64,000 bases of DNA from Xanthomonas citri pv. mangiferaeindicae (GCA_002240395.1 CP016836.1:2666001-2730000), one strand, 5' to 3'; shown: positions 17,286 to 27,248, counted from the stretch's first letter. Numbers and translations are program-made. Notes: generated by a model not told the origin, from the letters alone.

Positions 17286-17779
17286 TCGGATACCCGAGAC
17301 GCGCCTTGGTGCCGCCGCGCGGCCAGCGCGGTGTGAGCCTGATCGAGGTGCTGGTCGCTGTGGTCGTGCTGGGCATCGGCCTGCTCGGGACTGCGGCGCT
17401 GCAGGCGGTCGCGATGCGTGCGGGCCAGAGCTCGCTGGCGAGCAGCATGGCGGTGGTGCAGACCAACTCCATCATCGAGGCGATGCGCGCGAACATTGCG
17501 CAGGCCAGCAGCTACAACATGGCGATGACGTGTGATGTTCCGACCGAGGCTGGCACATTGGCCCAGCGCGACCTGCGCGACTGGATGATCGCAGTCAAAA
17601 CCACCGTCGGCGCCGGTGCGGCCAGCGCCGCCGGCGGCGCGACGGCCGCGGCGCTGGACAAGACCACCTGTGCCAGCATCAGCGGCTGCCCGGATGCCTG
17701 CGCAGTCGTCGTGCAATGGGACGACACGCGTGCAGGTGGCAATGCGCAGCGTCAGGTCGAAACGGTGACACGGCTATGA
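17276..17779 (+). CDS. pilV: Type IV pilus modification protein PilV
   Basis: A 167-residue minor pilin with leader GQRG before VSLIEVLVAVVVLGIGLLGTAALQ, the pattern that defines PilV (IEVLVAxxVLxxGLLG). The short globular part contains four cysteines (MTCD, TTCASISGC, DAC). It is part of the minor pilin priming complex with FimT, PilW, PilX and PilY1. The gene overlaps the upstream gene by 10 bases and the downstream pilW by an ATGA overlap. Confidence 0.9.
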   Translation: MRLIGYPRRALVPPRGQRGVSLIEVLVAVVVLGIGLLGTAALQAVAMRAGQSSLASSMAVVQTNSIIEAMRANIAQASSYNMAMTCDVPTEAGTLAQRDLRDWMIAVKTTVGAGAASAAGGATAAALDKTTCASISGCPDACAVVVQWDDTRAGGNAQRQVETVTRL

Positions 17780-18630
17780 TCCGACCCGGTTTCCAGGCGC
17801 GCCACCGTGACGCCGGCATGGCCTTGGTCGAGCTGATGATCGCCATGGTGCTGGGCCTGCTGGTCGTCGGCGCCGCATTCGCGATCTTCCTGTCCAACCA
17901 GCGCAGCTACACCGCCAACGAGGATCTGAACCGGATCCAGGAGAATGCGCGGATCGCGCTGGACCTGATCGCACGCGATATCCGGGCTGCCGGTGGCTCC
18001 GCCTGTTCGAGCGCATCGGAGATGGCCAGCGGAGGCACCAATGCGCTGCTGTTCCGCGATACCCCGATCACGGGCAATGCCAGCACGTTGCGAGTTGCGT
18101 CGGGTGAGGATGCTGCATACAAGATCGCGGCCGCATCGGCATCGGGCCTGACGTTGGCGCCCGGCCAGCTTTCGAAGGCCTCCAACGTGTTCAGTGCGGG
18201 AGATGTGCTGCTGCTTTGCAATGCGCGCAAGACCTTCGTGGTCACCGCGACCGCGGTTGGCGACCAGACCATCAGCTTCGCTGCGCTGCCATCCGGATAT
18301 GATCCTGCGGCCGACCCCTATGCGTCGCTGGCGACGGTGGCACTGGCGCGGTTCCGCGACGTCACCTGGTCTGTCGCCAACAACGCCAACGGCAAGCCGT
18401 CGCTGTTCGTCAAGCGCGGCGGCGGCGCGGCCGAGGAAGTGATCGAAGGCGTGCAATCGGTCGCCTTCTCGTATCTGGACAGCAGCACCGGCCTCTACTC
18501 GGCAACGCCGAATTTCGCGAACGTGATCGCAGTTCGGGTCGAACTCGTGCTGCAGGGCGCGGCCGTCGATGGCAGCCCGCTGCTGCGTCGCGCATCGAGT
18601 GTGATCAGCGTGCGTGGGAGAACCCTATGA
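17776..18630 (+). CDS. pilW: Type IV pilus assembly protein PilW
   Basis: A 284-residue minor pilin. The leader ends DAG before MALVELMIAMVLGLLVVGAAFAIFL. The PilW signature QENARIALDLIARDIRAAG follows at about residues 55-75. The remainder is the GspJ-like beta domain (VTWSVANNANGKPSLFVKR, VIEGVQSVAFSYLD). It sits between pilV and pilX with ATGA overlaps on both sides, so the four genes are translated as one unit. Confidence 0.9.
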   Translation: MIRPGFQARHRDAGMALVELMIAMVLGLLVVGAAFAIFLSNQRSYTANEDLNRIQENARIALDLIARDIRAAGGSACSSASEMASGGTNALLFRDTPITGNASTLRVASGEDAAYKIAAASASGLTLAPGQLSKASNVFSAGDVLLLCNARKTFVVTATAVGDQTISFAALPSGYDPAADPYASLATVALARFRDVTWSVANNANGKPSLFVKRGGGAAEEVIEGVQSVAFSYLDSSTGLYSATPNFANVIAVRVELVLQGAAVDGSPLLRRASSVISVRGRTL

Positions 18631-19208
18631 CAGTTTCAGGACGATGGATGCCGCCAGGTGTCCGCCTTGCGTCCGGCCGCGCTTCCGAGCGCGGCATTTC
18701 TCTGATCGTGGTGATGGTGCTGTTGGTCATCACCGCGCTGCTGGGCATCGCGATCCTGCGCAGCGCCACGCTGCAGGAGCGCATGAGTGCGAATACCCGC
18801 GACCGTGGGCTCGCGTTCGAAGCCGCTGAAGCGGCCCTGCGCTATGCGCAGCAGAACGTACTGGGCGTCGCACCCGATGCCACGGCGCCCACCCTGACCT
18901 GGGCCAGCATCGTGCCGACCGCCACGCACTGCGCCGACCTGGGCGTGTGCCCGACGGGGGCCGCCCCTGCCTGGAAGCCCGTGCCCAGTGGTGCATTCGA
19001 CAACAAGGGTCTGGTGTCGCAACCGGAATACTGGATCGAATACCTGGGGACGGGGCCGGGTTATCAAGGCAGCTGCGAGGTGGTGCCCGTGCCGCTCGAC
19101 TGCCATAGCCCGATTTTCCGCATCACCGCGAAGAGCCAGGCTGAAGGGCGTGCAGAGGTCGTGTTGCAGGCCAATGTCGTCAGCCGCATTCCGCAGCCGG
19201 GAGCCTGA
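18627..19208 (+). CDS. pilX: Type IV pilus assembly protein PilX
   Basis: A 193-residue GspK/PilX-type minor pilin. The leader ends ERG before ISLIVVMVLLVITALLGIAILRSATLQERMSANTRDRGLAFEAAEAAL, the typical PilX N-terminus. Position 5 of the mature protein is Val, not Glu, as is usual for the tip-capping K/X class. The C-terminal part carries the conserved EYWIEYLG and FRITAKSQAEGRAEVVLQ strands. An ATGA overlap links it to pilW; pilY1 follows three bases later. Confidence 0.88.
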   Translation: MTVSGRWMPPGVRLASGRASERGISLIVVMVLLVITALLGIAILRSATLQERMSANTRDRGLAFEAAEAALRYAQQNVLGVAPDATAPTLTWASIVPTATHCADLGVCPTGAAPAWKPVPSGAFDNKGLVSQPEYWIEYLGTGPGYQGSCEVVPVPLDCHSPIFRITAKSQAEGRAEVVLQANVVSRIPQPGA

Positions 19209-19211
19209 AGC

Positions 19212-22200
19212 ATGTCCGTCTCCCTTCCTGTCCGTCGTCGCGCGGCCACTTCGCAGCGCCGTTGGTGGTCCGGGCCGGCAGCTTGCCTGGTGACGTTGCT
19301 GGCATTGCCTGCCAGCGCGGGGATCACCATCCCCGACGACCCGCTGACCACCGCCAGCCGCGTCGCGCCGAACATCCTGTTCATCCTCGACGATTCGGGG
19401 TCGATGGCGTTCGAGTCGATGCCCGACAACCCGCCGAGCACATCGACGCCGGATGTCTCTGACTACGCGTACACACGGAACTCGCTGGCCTACGACCCGG
19501 CGCGGAACTACCTCACCTGGCGCCGGGCCGACGGCAGTCGCATGACGGGCGGTACGAGCTTCAACGCGGTCTACGGCAGCTTCAACCTCGTGGGCGGTGG
19601 CACGATCAACCTTGCGAGCGGGTCAAGCTGCCGGCGCTACAACCGCAACAACTCCAATGCCACAACTGATGAGTTCTCGTCGGGCGGCACGCAGGTGTGC
19701 GGCGGCGTGCAGACGTTCTATGTGCCAAAAGACAGGTCCCAGGCATCAGCGGCCTATCTGGGCAATGGCGAGAACTATTATCGCTACCAGATCACAGGTG
19801 ATGACGTAATTCGCAGTGAGTACGGGCAAGTGAGCGCAGGCTCGTCCAATGCGCCCGGCTTTCCCGTCTCGCGGCTCTCAGCGTCACGGCGGCAATGGGT
19901 GTACTACAACGTCACTGTGCCTTCGGGTATCTCGCAGCTCACTGTCACGACGAGTGGCGGAACGGGCGATGCGGATTTGTACGTTCGCCTCAATTCACAG
20001 CCCACCACATCGGCTTACAACTGCAGGCCCTATCGAAACGGCAACAACGAGAGCTGCACCTTTGACTCGCCGGTGGCTGGTGACACGTACTACATCGGCG
20101 TCTACGCCGACAGTGCATTTAACAATGTCACGCTGGATGTCTTCTTGAGCACCAATAACCGGTGTTCGTCTGGGACGGGGTCACGCGACTGGATCAATTG
20201 TCAATCAGTGACTCCTACCGGGCGCACGGTTGAAGACGAGCAAATTAACTACGCGACCTGGTTTTCTTACCATCGCACGCGCATGAAAGCGGCGAAAGCG
20301 GGTGCGTCGGAGGCTTTCAACGATCTCGATAGCAACGTCCGGGTGGGGTTTCGCACCATCTGGGATCGCAACAGCTTCGATATCCCCGTCGCCGACGGGA
20401 ACGATGGTCGCTTCGTCGACAATCCAAGTGGCCAAGGCGCGGCCGCCACGACCTCGCGCTCGACCTGGTATAGCCGAATGCAGGGCGCCATCGGCTTCAA
20501 CGGCACGCCGCTGCATGGCGCGCTCGACTCGGCCGGCCGCTATTTCAGCCGCACGGATGCGCAGGGCCCTTACGGGCCGCAGGCGACGTCCGGGCAATTC
20601 TCGTGCCGTCAGAACTTCGCGATCCTCACCACCGATGGTTACTGGAACGACACCAGTAACAATTACAGCGTCAAGGTCGGTAACCAGGATGGCGACCCTG
20701 GCGTGAAGATCACCGGTATCAACAATCAAAGCTACCGCTACAGTCCAAGTGCGCCCTACACGGACAGTTACTCGGACACGCTGGCCGACGTCGCGATGCG
20801 TTACTGGAAGGCGGATCTGCGGACGGATCTCACCAACAACGTCCCCAACAATTCGATCAATCCCGCGTTCTGGCAGCACATGGTGACCTTCGGCATCTCG
20901 ATCGGTCTCAATGGCAAAAAGCCCTGGTCGAGCGTGGCTGCCGTGCCGTCAAATGCCACTTGGGAAGACCCAACGGATCGCGAGGATGCTGACCGCATCG
21001 ACGACCTGCTGCACGCGGCCGTCAATGGTCGTGGTGCGTTCGTCGCCGCCTCCAATCCCGAGGAATTCAGTGCGGGCCTGCAGAGCGCCCTCGCTGTGAT
21101 CTCGGCACGTACGAGTTCCTACTCCAACGTGGCCTCCAATTCGGTATCGCTCGATACAGGCAGCAAGATCTTCAATGCCAGTTACGTCTCAGGGACCTGG
21201 AGCGGAGCAGTCACGGCGCGCGCTGTGACCTCGTCGGGCGTGGCGAGTGACCTGAGTTGGACCTCTTCCGTCCCGAGGACTGGGCAAACCGCAAAGTCTT
21301 CACTGTCAGTGGGGGCGCCGGCGCGGACTTCCCCAGCACGGCGCAGGTCACTGCACTGGGGCGCGAGGGCGGCCCGACGAGCTATCCGGTCACGGGCGTC
21401 GACAATGCGAATTACCTCAGAGGCCAGCGAACGCTCGAGAACAACCGTGGCGGGGTTCTACGCAACCGCGCCGCCGTTCTGGGCGATATCGTGGGCTCGT
21501 CTCCTGCCTATGTCGGCGACACCGACACACTGTATGTCGGAGCGAACGACGGCATGTTGCATGCCTTTGATGCGACCAATGGGCAGGAGCTGTTCGCCTA
21601 CGTGCCGGGCATCATCGACATCTCCGCGCTGTCGACGCTGAGCCGGCCCGATTACACGCATCGCTACTTCGTCGATGGGCCCGTATCGGTCACGTCTCGA
21701 GCCCTGACACCGGGGAAGAATCTGTTGATCGGAACGCTTGGCCGCGGTGGCAAGGGCGTGTTTGCACTCGACGTGAGTACACCCCGAACGGCGACCGCGA
21801 CAAGTGTCTACAAGTGGGAATTGAAGGACACCACCACCGGCAGCGACGGCAATATGGGACTGGTGATGAGCAAGCCGCTGCTCTCCAAGGTCACCGGTGG
21901 CCGGGTGGCCGCGGTGCTGGGCAACGGGGTTAACAGTTCGCGCGATAAGGCCGTGTTGATCGTGCTTGACGTCGAGAACGGAAACATCATCCGACAGATC
22001 GATACAGGCGTAGGTTCGTCGCAGGCGCCGAATGGGTTGTCGGCTCCAGTCGGGGTCTATAGTGCCGACGGGCAGACGCTCGCCTACGTCTATGCGGGCG
22101 ATATGCTCGGCAACGTCTGGAAGTTCGACCTGACCAGCACCAATGCGACGCAGTGGAGCGCCAAACTGCTGTTCACGGCCCAGGATGCGAACGGCACCGC

Positions 22201-22885
22201 GCAACCGATCACGGGTGCGCCAACTGTCGCCACCAACCCGACGACCCGCAAGCGCTGGGTGTTTTTCGGTACCGGGCGCTACCTCACGGCCGAGGATGCG
22301 GATGCCCGGAATACCGCTGTGCAGACGCTCTATGGCCTGGTTGACGACGATCCTGCGACATCGTCCACCCGCGCCACCCTCACGCGGCGCACCATCGCTG
22401 TCCAGAGCACAACCGTCAGCGGGTTCGAAGCGCGTGCATTCGAGACTCGCAGTGCCTTGCCGGCCAACTCGAAGGGGTGGTACATCGACTTGCCAGGCAG
22501 CGGCGAGCGGATCGTCCAGGATGCGCAGATCGTGTCCTCGTTCCTGGTCACGGCCAGCATGATGCCTTCGGGCAATGCCTGCGACGCTGGCGGCTCGGGG
22601 TTCATTAACGCACTCGATGCGTTTACCGGTACCAGTGCTGGTAGCTCGTACTTCGACCTGGACGGTAATGGGCAGACAGACGACAACGCGATTTCAGGGG
22701 GCTTGCCAGTAGGGTCGTTCAATCCCGGCGTTGGCATGCCGACGCTGCCGAGGTTAATGCGCGGCCTCCTCGTGGTCGGTGGTACCGGGTTGAGCAGTAC
22801 TGGGTCCGACGACGCTTCACGTTCGTTTAAAACCGCGTCTCCGCGCTGGGATCGCGTATCGTGGCGCGAGCTCCGAGGAGACTAA
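19212..22885 (+). pseudogene. pilY1: PilY1 tip adhesin, one-base frameshift in the middle, with an inserted PPC domain
   Basis: The reading frame from 19212 gives a signal peptide and a von Willebrand A-type region with the metal-site motif ILDDSGSMAFESMP, split by an insert. Residues about 222-314 form a bacterial pre-peptidase C-terminal (PPC) domain (VPSGISQLTVTTSGGTGDADLYV, TYYIGVYADSAFNNVTLDV). Near 21257-21263 the frame changes; adding one C to the CC at 21262-21263 joins DLSW to LFRPEDWANRKVF. The PilY1 beta-propeller follows (GDIVGSSPAYVG, VGANDGMLHAFDA, GRGGKGVFALDV), with a calcium loop DLDGNGQTDD near the end. Restored length is about 1224 residues, normal for PilY1. It may be intact in the organism. 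Confidence 0.85.
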
Positions 22886-22887
22886 CG

Positions 22888-23315
22888 ATGACGCACGCGT
22901 TCTTCGCCCGCTGGCATGCGCGCCGTCGCGCGCAGACGGGTTTCTCGCTGATCGAACTGATGATTGTTGTTGCGATCATCGGCATCCTGGCCGCGATCGC
23001 CTATCCGAGCTACATGCAGCACATCGTCAAGACCCGCCGCGCGGCGGGCACTGCCTGTCTGATGCAGGCGGTGCAGCAGATGGAGCGTTTTTACACCACC
23101 AACCTAACGTACACGGGCTCTCCGTCCAGCTTCCCCTGCGACAACGACGCGGCGACGTACTACACCGTGAGCCAGGTGACGGGCTCCGCTGGTGCCAGAA
23201 CCTACAAGCTCAGCGCGGCGCCCAAGGGGGGCAGGAGAATCAGGACAAGACGTGTGGCACGTTGACCATCGACCACAAGGGCGCGCGTACGCCCACGACG
23301 TCCGGTTGTTGGTGA
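22888..23315 (+). pseudogene. pilE: PilE-type pilin, frameshifted near the C-terminus
   Basis: A type IV pilin with leader QTG before FSLIELMIVVAIIGILAAIAYPSYMQHIVKTRRA, a CLMQAVQQMERFYTTN segment and a cysteine in FPCDND. As read, the frame continues past a G6 run (23226-23231) into an Arg-rich tail ending at 23265. Adding one G gives QENQDKTCGTLTIDHKG and a stop at 23313-23315 after SGCW, restoring the second disulfide cysteines and the usual PilE end. I therefore give the repaired span of about 142 residues. It closes the minor pilin operon, three bases after pilY1. Confidence 0.8.
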
Positions 23316-23456
23316 TGGCGCTGCACGACGCCAGCGTCATGTCGTACTGAGACGAGTTTGGGGTGCGTGCGATGGCGACGCCGGTGACGTCTCACGGGGC
23401 AGTTCGGCCAGTCGCAGATGACCGTCGTATTGGACAGCCGCAATAGTATTGGACAC

Positions 23457-23482
23457 AAAAAAGGCCCGCATTGCTGCGGACC
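23457..23482 (-). terminator. Rho-independent terminator after tRNA-Asn
   Basis: On the minus strand GGTCCGCA, loop GCAA and TGCGGGCC are followed by six T residues, 9 bases beyond the tRNA 3' end. The A run on the plus strand confirms the direction. The rest of 23316-23491 holds only a ten-base direct repeat GTATTGGACA (23427 and 23446) and no gene I can support. Confidence 0.85.
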
Positions 23483-23491
23483 TCTTGAATT

Positions 23492-23568
23492 TGGCGCCCG
23501 AAGTTGGACTCGAACCAACGACCCCCTGATTAACAGTCAAGTGCTCTAACCGGCTGAGCTATTCGGGC
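23492..23568 (-). tRNA. tRNA-Asn (anticodon GUU)
   Basis: A 77-base tRNA including an encoded CCA. The acceptor stem is GCCCGAA paired with TTCGGGC, the D arm has AGCTCAGCCGGTTAGAGC, and the anticodon arm reads CTTGACTGTTAATCAGG with anticodon GTT. The T arm is GTTGGTTCGAGTCCAAC. All stems pair. It lies between the pilin operon and the second fimT gene. Confidence 0.97.
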
Positions 23569-23657
23569 GGGGACGCGTAGTTTAAGGGTTCGTCGCGGGA
23601 GGTCAAGCGCCCAGAGTGCGCGTCTCGTCCTGCAGGCGGGTGCGGGCGGGGTGGGGC

Positions 23658-24185
23658 TCAGCCGGCGCCGCACGGCGCGGCGTCCCCGGCCCGTTCGGTC
23701 CGCACACGCCCGACATTGTTGACGATAAGTCGGCGCTGGACGCGGCCGGCGCTGCAGATGGCGATGGTCAGGTTGGTCCCGACGCTGCGGCCATCGGGCC
23801 GGTAGCGCACGAAGGGGCGGTTGGCCTCGAAGGCAAGGTCGCCGTTCGCCAGCCCGGTCGGGCTGGCGATGCGCAGTAGGTCGTGGTCGACGTCGGCGGC
23901 GAGATCGCGATCCGGGTCCCGCAGCACCAGCCAGCCCAGCGTCCAGGCGCCATCGTCGCGGCATCGGTTGTCCTCGGTGCGCGGGCAAACGACAACGCTC
24001 TTGCCGCCGGTGACGGCGGCATTGCGGGCCAGGGCTAGATCAGCCCTAAGGCCCTCGGCAGCCGATATCGCGCGGTAGGCCGCCACTGCCTGCGCAAAGG
24101 CGGGCACTGCGACCAGCGCGAGTACCAACAGCACGCCGACCGTGCACATCAGTTCGAGCAAAGTGACGCCGCGTTCGCGGTGCAT
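23658..24185 (-). CDS. FimT/GspH-family pseudopilin (second copy)
   Basis: A 175-residue pseudopilin with a very short leader MHRERG before VTLLELMCTVGVLLVLALVAVPAFAQAV. The GspH body follows (LRADLALARNAAVTGGKSVVVCP, CRDDGAWTLGWLVLRD, FVRYRPDGRSVGTNLTIAIC). Membership of the FimT family is clear. It is distinct from the FimT at 16758, which has the same length but little sequence identity by eye. It lies alone on the minus strand between tRNA-Asn and uvrB and may be a DNA-uptake or accessory pilin, as some FimT proteins bind DNA; that role is inference. Confidence 0.88.
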   Translation of the reverse strand: MHRERGVTLLELMCTVGVLLVLALVAVPAFAQAVAAYRAISAAEGLRADLALARNAAVTGGKSVVVCPRTEDNRCRDDGAWTLGWLVLRDPDRDLAADVDHDLLRIASPTGLANGDLAFEANRPFVRYRPDGRSVGTNLTIAICSAGRVQRRLIVNNVGRVRTERAGDAAPCGAG

Positions 24186-24365
24186 GGCCGATCCTCCTGA
24201 ACGGGAACGGTCAGCATGGCCAGTCCGGGTGGTGGCGCCCCTCGGTGTATGCCGCCTCCGCGGGTCGGGAACCTCCGGCTGCTATCGTCAGGGGTTACCC
24301 GCGCCGGCGGTTGTTGCCAGCGCCGGTCGCCCCCATTTCAAGTGCTCCCTCGTATCGCAGACGCC

Positions 24366-26396
24366 ATGAACGACGCCATCCAACCTGCCGGATTCCAGCT
24401 CGTCTCGCCCTACCAGCCGGCGGGTGATCAGCCGCGGGCGATCGAGCAGTTGGTCGAGGGCTTCGAGGCCGGCCTAGCGCACCAGACACTGCTCGGCGTG
24501 ACCGGCTCGGGCAAGACCTACACCATCGCCAACGTGATCCAGCGGGTGCAGAAGCCGACCTTGGTGATGGCGCCGAACAAGACGCTGGCCGCCCAGCTCT
24601 ATGGCGAGTTCAAATCGTTCTTCCCGCACAACGCGGTGGAGTATTTCGTCAGCTACTACGACTACTACCAGCCCGAGGCGTATGTGCCGTCGTCGGACAC
24701 CTACATCGAGAAGGACAGCTCGGTGAACGAGCACATCGAGCAGATGCGGTTGTCGGCGACCAAGGCGCTGCTCGAGCGTCGCGACGCGATCATCGTGTGC
24801 ACGGTCTCGGCGATCTATGGCCTCGGCGATCCGAATGAGTACTTCCGGATGGTGCTGCACATGGTGCGCGGCGAGCGCATCGATCAGCGCGAGCTGATCC
24901 GCCGTCTGACCGAGATGCAGTACAGTCGCAACGACCATGAACTGCGTCGCGGTACCTACCGCGTGCGCGGCGAGACGATCGACGTGCACCCGGCCGAGTC
25001 GGACGCCGAGGCGCTGCGCATCGAGCTGTTCGACGGCGAGATCGAGCGCATCACCCAGTTCGACCCGCTGACCGGCGAGACCCGGCGCACGCTGCAGCGT
25101 TACACGATCTACCCCAAGTCGCACTACGTGACCACGCGGCGCACGACGCTCGATGCGATCGAGGCGATCAAGGCCGAGTTGCCGCCGCGGTTGGAGCAGT
25201 TCTACGCGGAGAACAAGCTGGTGGAGGCGCAGCGGCTGCAGCAGCGCACCCAGTTCGATCTGGAGATGATGGCCGAGGTCGGCTACTGCAATGGCGTGGA
25301 GAACTACTCGCGCCACCTGACCGGGCGGATGCCGGGCGAGGCGCCGCCGTGCCTGTTCGACTACCTGCCGCCCGATGCGCTGCTGGTCATCGACGAGTCG
25401 CATGTCACCGTTCCGCAGATCGGGGCGATGTACAAGGGCGACCGCTCGCGCAAGGAGACGCTGGTCAACTTCGGTTTCCGGTTGCCGTCGGCGCTGGACA
25501 ACCGGCCGCTGAAGTTCGAGGAGTGGGAAGGGCGCTCGCCGCGGGCGATCTTCGTTTCGGCCACGCCCGGCAGCTACGAGATGGAGAAGTCACAGGGTCA
25601 GGTGGTGGAGCTGGTCGTGCGTCCGACCGGCCTGATCGACCCGGTGGTCGAGATCCGGCCGGTCGCGACCCAGGTGGACGACGTGCTCGGCGAGATCCGC
25701 GAGCGCGTGGCGATGGGCGACCGGGTGCTGATCACGACGCTGACCAAGCGCATGGCCGAGAACCTGACCGAGTACCTGAGCGAACACGACGTCAAGGTGC
25801 GTTATCTGCACTCGGACATCGATACTGTCGAGCGGGTGGAGATCATCCGTGACCTGCGGTTGGGCAAGTTCGACGTACTGGTGGGCATCAACCTGCTGCG
25901 CGAGGGCCTGGACATGCCCGAGGTGTCGCTGGTCGCGATCCTCGATGCCGACAAGGAAGGCTTCCTGCGTTCGGGTGGGTCGCTGATTCAGACGATCGGA
26001 CGCGCCGCTCGCAACCTGCGCGGCAAGGCCATCCTGTATGCCGATCGCATCACCAATTCGATGCAGACCGCGCTCGACGAGACCGACCGCCGGCGCCAGA
26101 AGCAGGTCGAGTACAACGCCGAGCACGGCATCACGCCCAAGTCTGTCGCACGCGCGATCGTTGACATCATGGAAGGCGCGCGCGCCGAGCCCGAGCTTGA
26201 GAAGAAAGGCCGCGGCAAGGGCCGCAAGGTTGCCGAGCCGGCCGAGGACTACGCGGCGCTGTCGCCCGACAAGCTCGCCGCCAAGCTCAAGACGCTCGAG
26301 CAGCAGATGTACCAGCACGCACGCGATCTCGAGTTCGAAGAGGCCGGGCGCCTGCGCGACCAGATCCAGAAGATCAAGGCGGCTGCGCTGGGCTAA
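24366..26396 (+). CDS. uvrB: Excinuclease ABC subunit B (UvrB)
   Basis: A 676-residue nucleotide excision repair helicase-like subunit. Motifs in order are Walker A GVTGSGKTYTIANV (about residue 40), the beta-hairpin YYDYYQPEAYVPSSDTYIEKD, DEL-type VIDESHVTVPQIG, the helicase motifs HSDIDTVERVEIIRDLR and LLREGLDMPEVSLVAILDADKEGFLRS, and QTIGRAARN. The C-terminal UVR domain (YQHARDLEFEEAGRLRDQI) contacts UvrC. Length matches Escherichia coli UvrB. The ATG at 24366 begins the conserved MNDA..FQLVSPYQPAGDQP. I see no clear LexA box in the 180 bases upstream. Confidence 0.97.
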   Translation: MNDAIQPAGFQLVSPYQPAGDQPRAIEQLVEGFEAGLAHQTLLGVTGSGKTYTIANVIQRVQKPTLVMAPNKTLAAQLYGEFKSFFPHNAVEYFVSYYDYYQPEAYVPSSDTYIEKDSSVNEHIEQMRLSATKALLERRDAIIVCTVSAIYGLGDPNEYFRMVLHMVRGERIDQRELIRRLTEMQYSRNDHELRRGTYRVRGETIDVHPAESDAEALRIELFDGEIERITQFDPLTGETRRTLQRYTIYPKSHYVTTRRTTLDAIEAIKAELPPRLEQFYAENKLVEAQRLQQRTQFDLEMMAEVGYCNGVENYSRHLTGRMPGEAPPCLFDYLPPDALLVIDESHVTVPQIGAMYKGDRSRKETLVNFGFRLPSALDNRPLKFEEWEGRSPRAIFVSATPGSYEMEKSQGQVVELVVRPTGLIDPVVEIRPVATQVDDVLGEIRERVAMGDRVLITTLTKRMAENLTEYLSEHDVKVRYLHSDIDTVERVEIIRDLRLGKFDVLVGINLLREGLDMPEVSLVAILDADKEGFLRSGGSLIQTIGRAARNLRGKAILYADRITNSMQTALDETDRRRQKQVEYNAEHGITPKSVARAIVDIMEGARAEPELEKKGRGKGRKVAEPAEDYAALSPDKLAAKLKTLEQQMYQHARDLEFEEAGRLRDQIQKIKAAALG

Positions 26397-26583
26397 GCGA
26401 AGCAAGCGAGCGTCGCCTGCATGTTGCGTCTTGGTCGGCGCGAGGTCTGCAGTGCGGGGGGGAGGGGCAGCCTGCCCCGTGAGCGCGGAGCGTGTCGCGC
26501 CTGCATGCGTCACCGTCGGTTTTGGCCTGGCGCCACTGCGGGCGCCATGTTAGAAGCGAGGTTCACCCTGGAAGGAGTCCAAG

Positions 26584-26900
26584 ATGAACCGTGCACTGTT
26601 CGTAACCGCTGCGCTGACGCTAGGCGCGATCACCACGCCCGCCATGGCCGCGCAGACCTGGATGTGTCGCGTCGCGCCGGGCCCGTTGTTCTCTGATGTG
26701 CAGCAATGCAATGCGTTCTGTCTCGAGACGCAAGGGGCCTGGATCCCGACAGCGATGAGCCGATCTACCTGTGCGAGATCTATCGTCCAGGCGGCGGTGG
26801 AGGTGGTGGAGGCGGTGGCGGTGGCGGTCCGATTGCGCCCGAGCCGGCGCCGATGAGCGTAGGCGCAGCGCGTTCGGCGCCGGTCGCACCCGATCGGTAA
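26584..26900 (+). pseudogene. Small exported Gly-rich protein, probable one-base frameshift
   Basis: A strong ribosome site (GGAAGGAG) precedes the ATG at 26584. The protein has a signal peptide (MNRALFVTAALTLGAITTPAMAA) and a Cys-containing segment QTWMCRVAPGPLFSDVQQCNAFC. As read, it then runs into an Arg/Val-rich tail ending at 26856. Adding one G to the G4 run at 26734-26737 instead gives LDPDSDEPIYLCEIYRP, a run of about thirteen glycines, PIAPEPAPMS and a stop at 26898-26900. That acidic, Cys-bearing, Gly-rich product is more natural, so I give the repaired span. I do not recognise the family; the three to four cysteines suggest disulfides in the envelope. Confidence 0.55.
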
Positions 26901-27066
26901 CGGCTTGCCGCCACGGTCGGATCGCCCAGTGCGTTTAGGCGATCCAAGCCCGCGCCTTGGCAGAGCGCGTTATCAAGGGCGGTTGAATTGCGCCCGGTAC
27001 ACGGGCGCTGTAGGGCGATAGACCGCGCTCCGGCCGGCGTCTTCAGCGAGACCATCCTGCGGGCAC

Positions 27067-27092
27067 AAAAATGCCGGCTCTTGGGCCGGCAT
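27067..27092 (-). terminator. Rho-independent terminator after tRNA-Val
   Basis: On the minus strand ATGCCGGC, a six-base loop and GCCGGCAT are followed by a T run. It lies about 80 bases beyond the tRNA-Val 3' end. The remainder of 26901-27173 contains no supportable gene. Confidence 0.75.
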
Positions 27093-27173
27093 CTTTGGGG
27101 TCAGTATGGGGTCAGTGCCTCGACGCCACGCTTCTTGTTTGTCACGAAAAGCCTTAGAAACAAGGCATTTACG

Positions 27174-27248
27174 TGGTGGGCGGTACAGGGTTCGAACCTG
27201 TGACCCCTACCATGTCAAGGTAGTGCTCTACCGCTGAGCTAACCGCCC
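27174..27248 (-). tRNA. tRNA-Val (anticodon GAC)
   Basis: A 75-base tRNA with encoded CCA. The acceptor stem is GGGCGGT paired with ACCGCCC, the D arm is GCTCAGCGGTAGAGC, the anticodon arm is CTACCTTGACATGGTAG with anticodon GAC, and the T arm is CACAGGTTCGAACCCTG. It lies between the Gly-rich protein and the amylase-linked TonB receptor. Confidence 0.97.

Noticed and set aside
23427..23455. GTATTGGACA repeated twice beside tRNA-Asn, considered as an attachment site
   Set aside because: The repeats are only 19 bases apart, do not match the tRNA 3' end and no integrase is present.
23492..24185. tRNA-Asn as a possible integration site of an island
   Set aside because: No integrase, no second copy of the tRNA end and ordinary neighbouring genes (fimT, uvrB).
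26770..26835. GGN repeat tract considered as a DNA tandem repeat or CRISPR-like array
   Set aside because: It is a glycine-coding tract with no spacer structure; no direct repeats of CRISPR length occur anywhere in the window.
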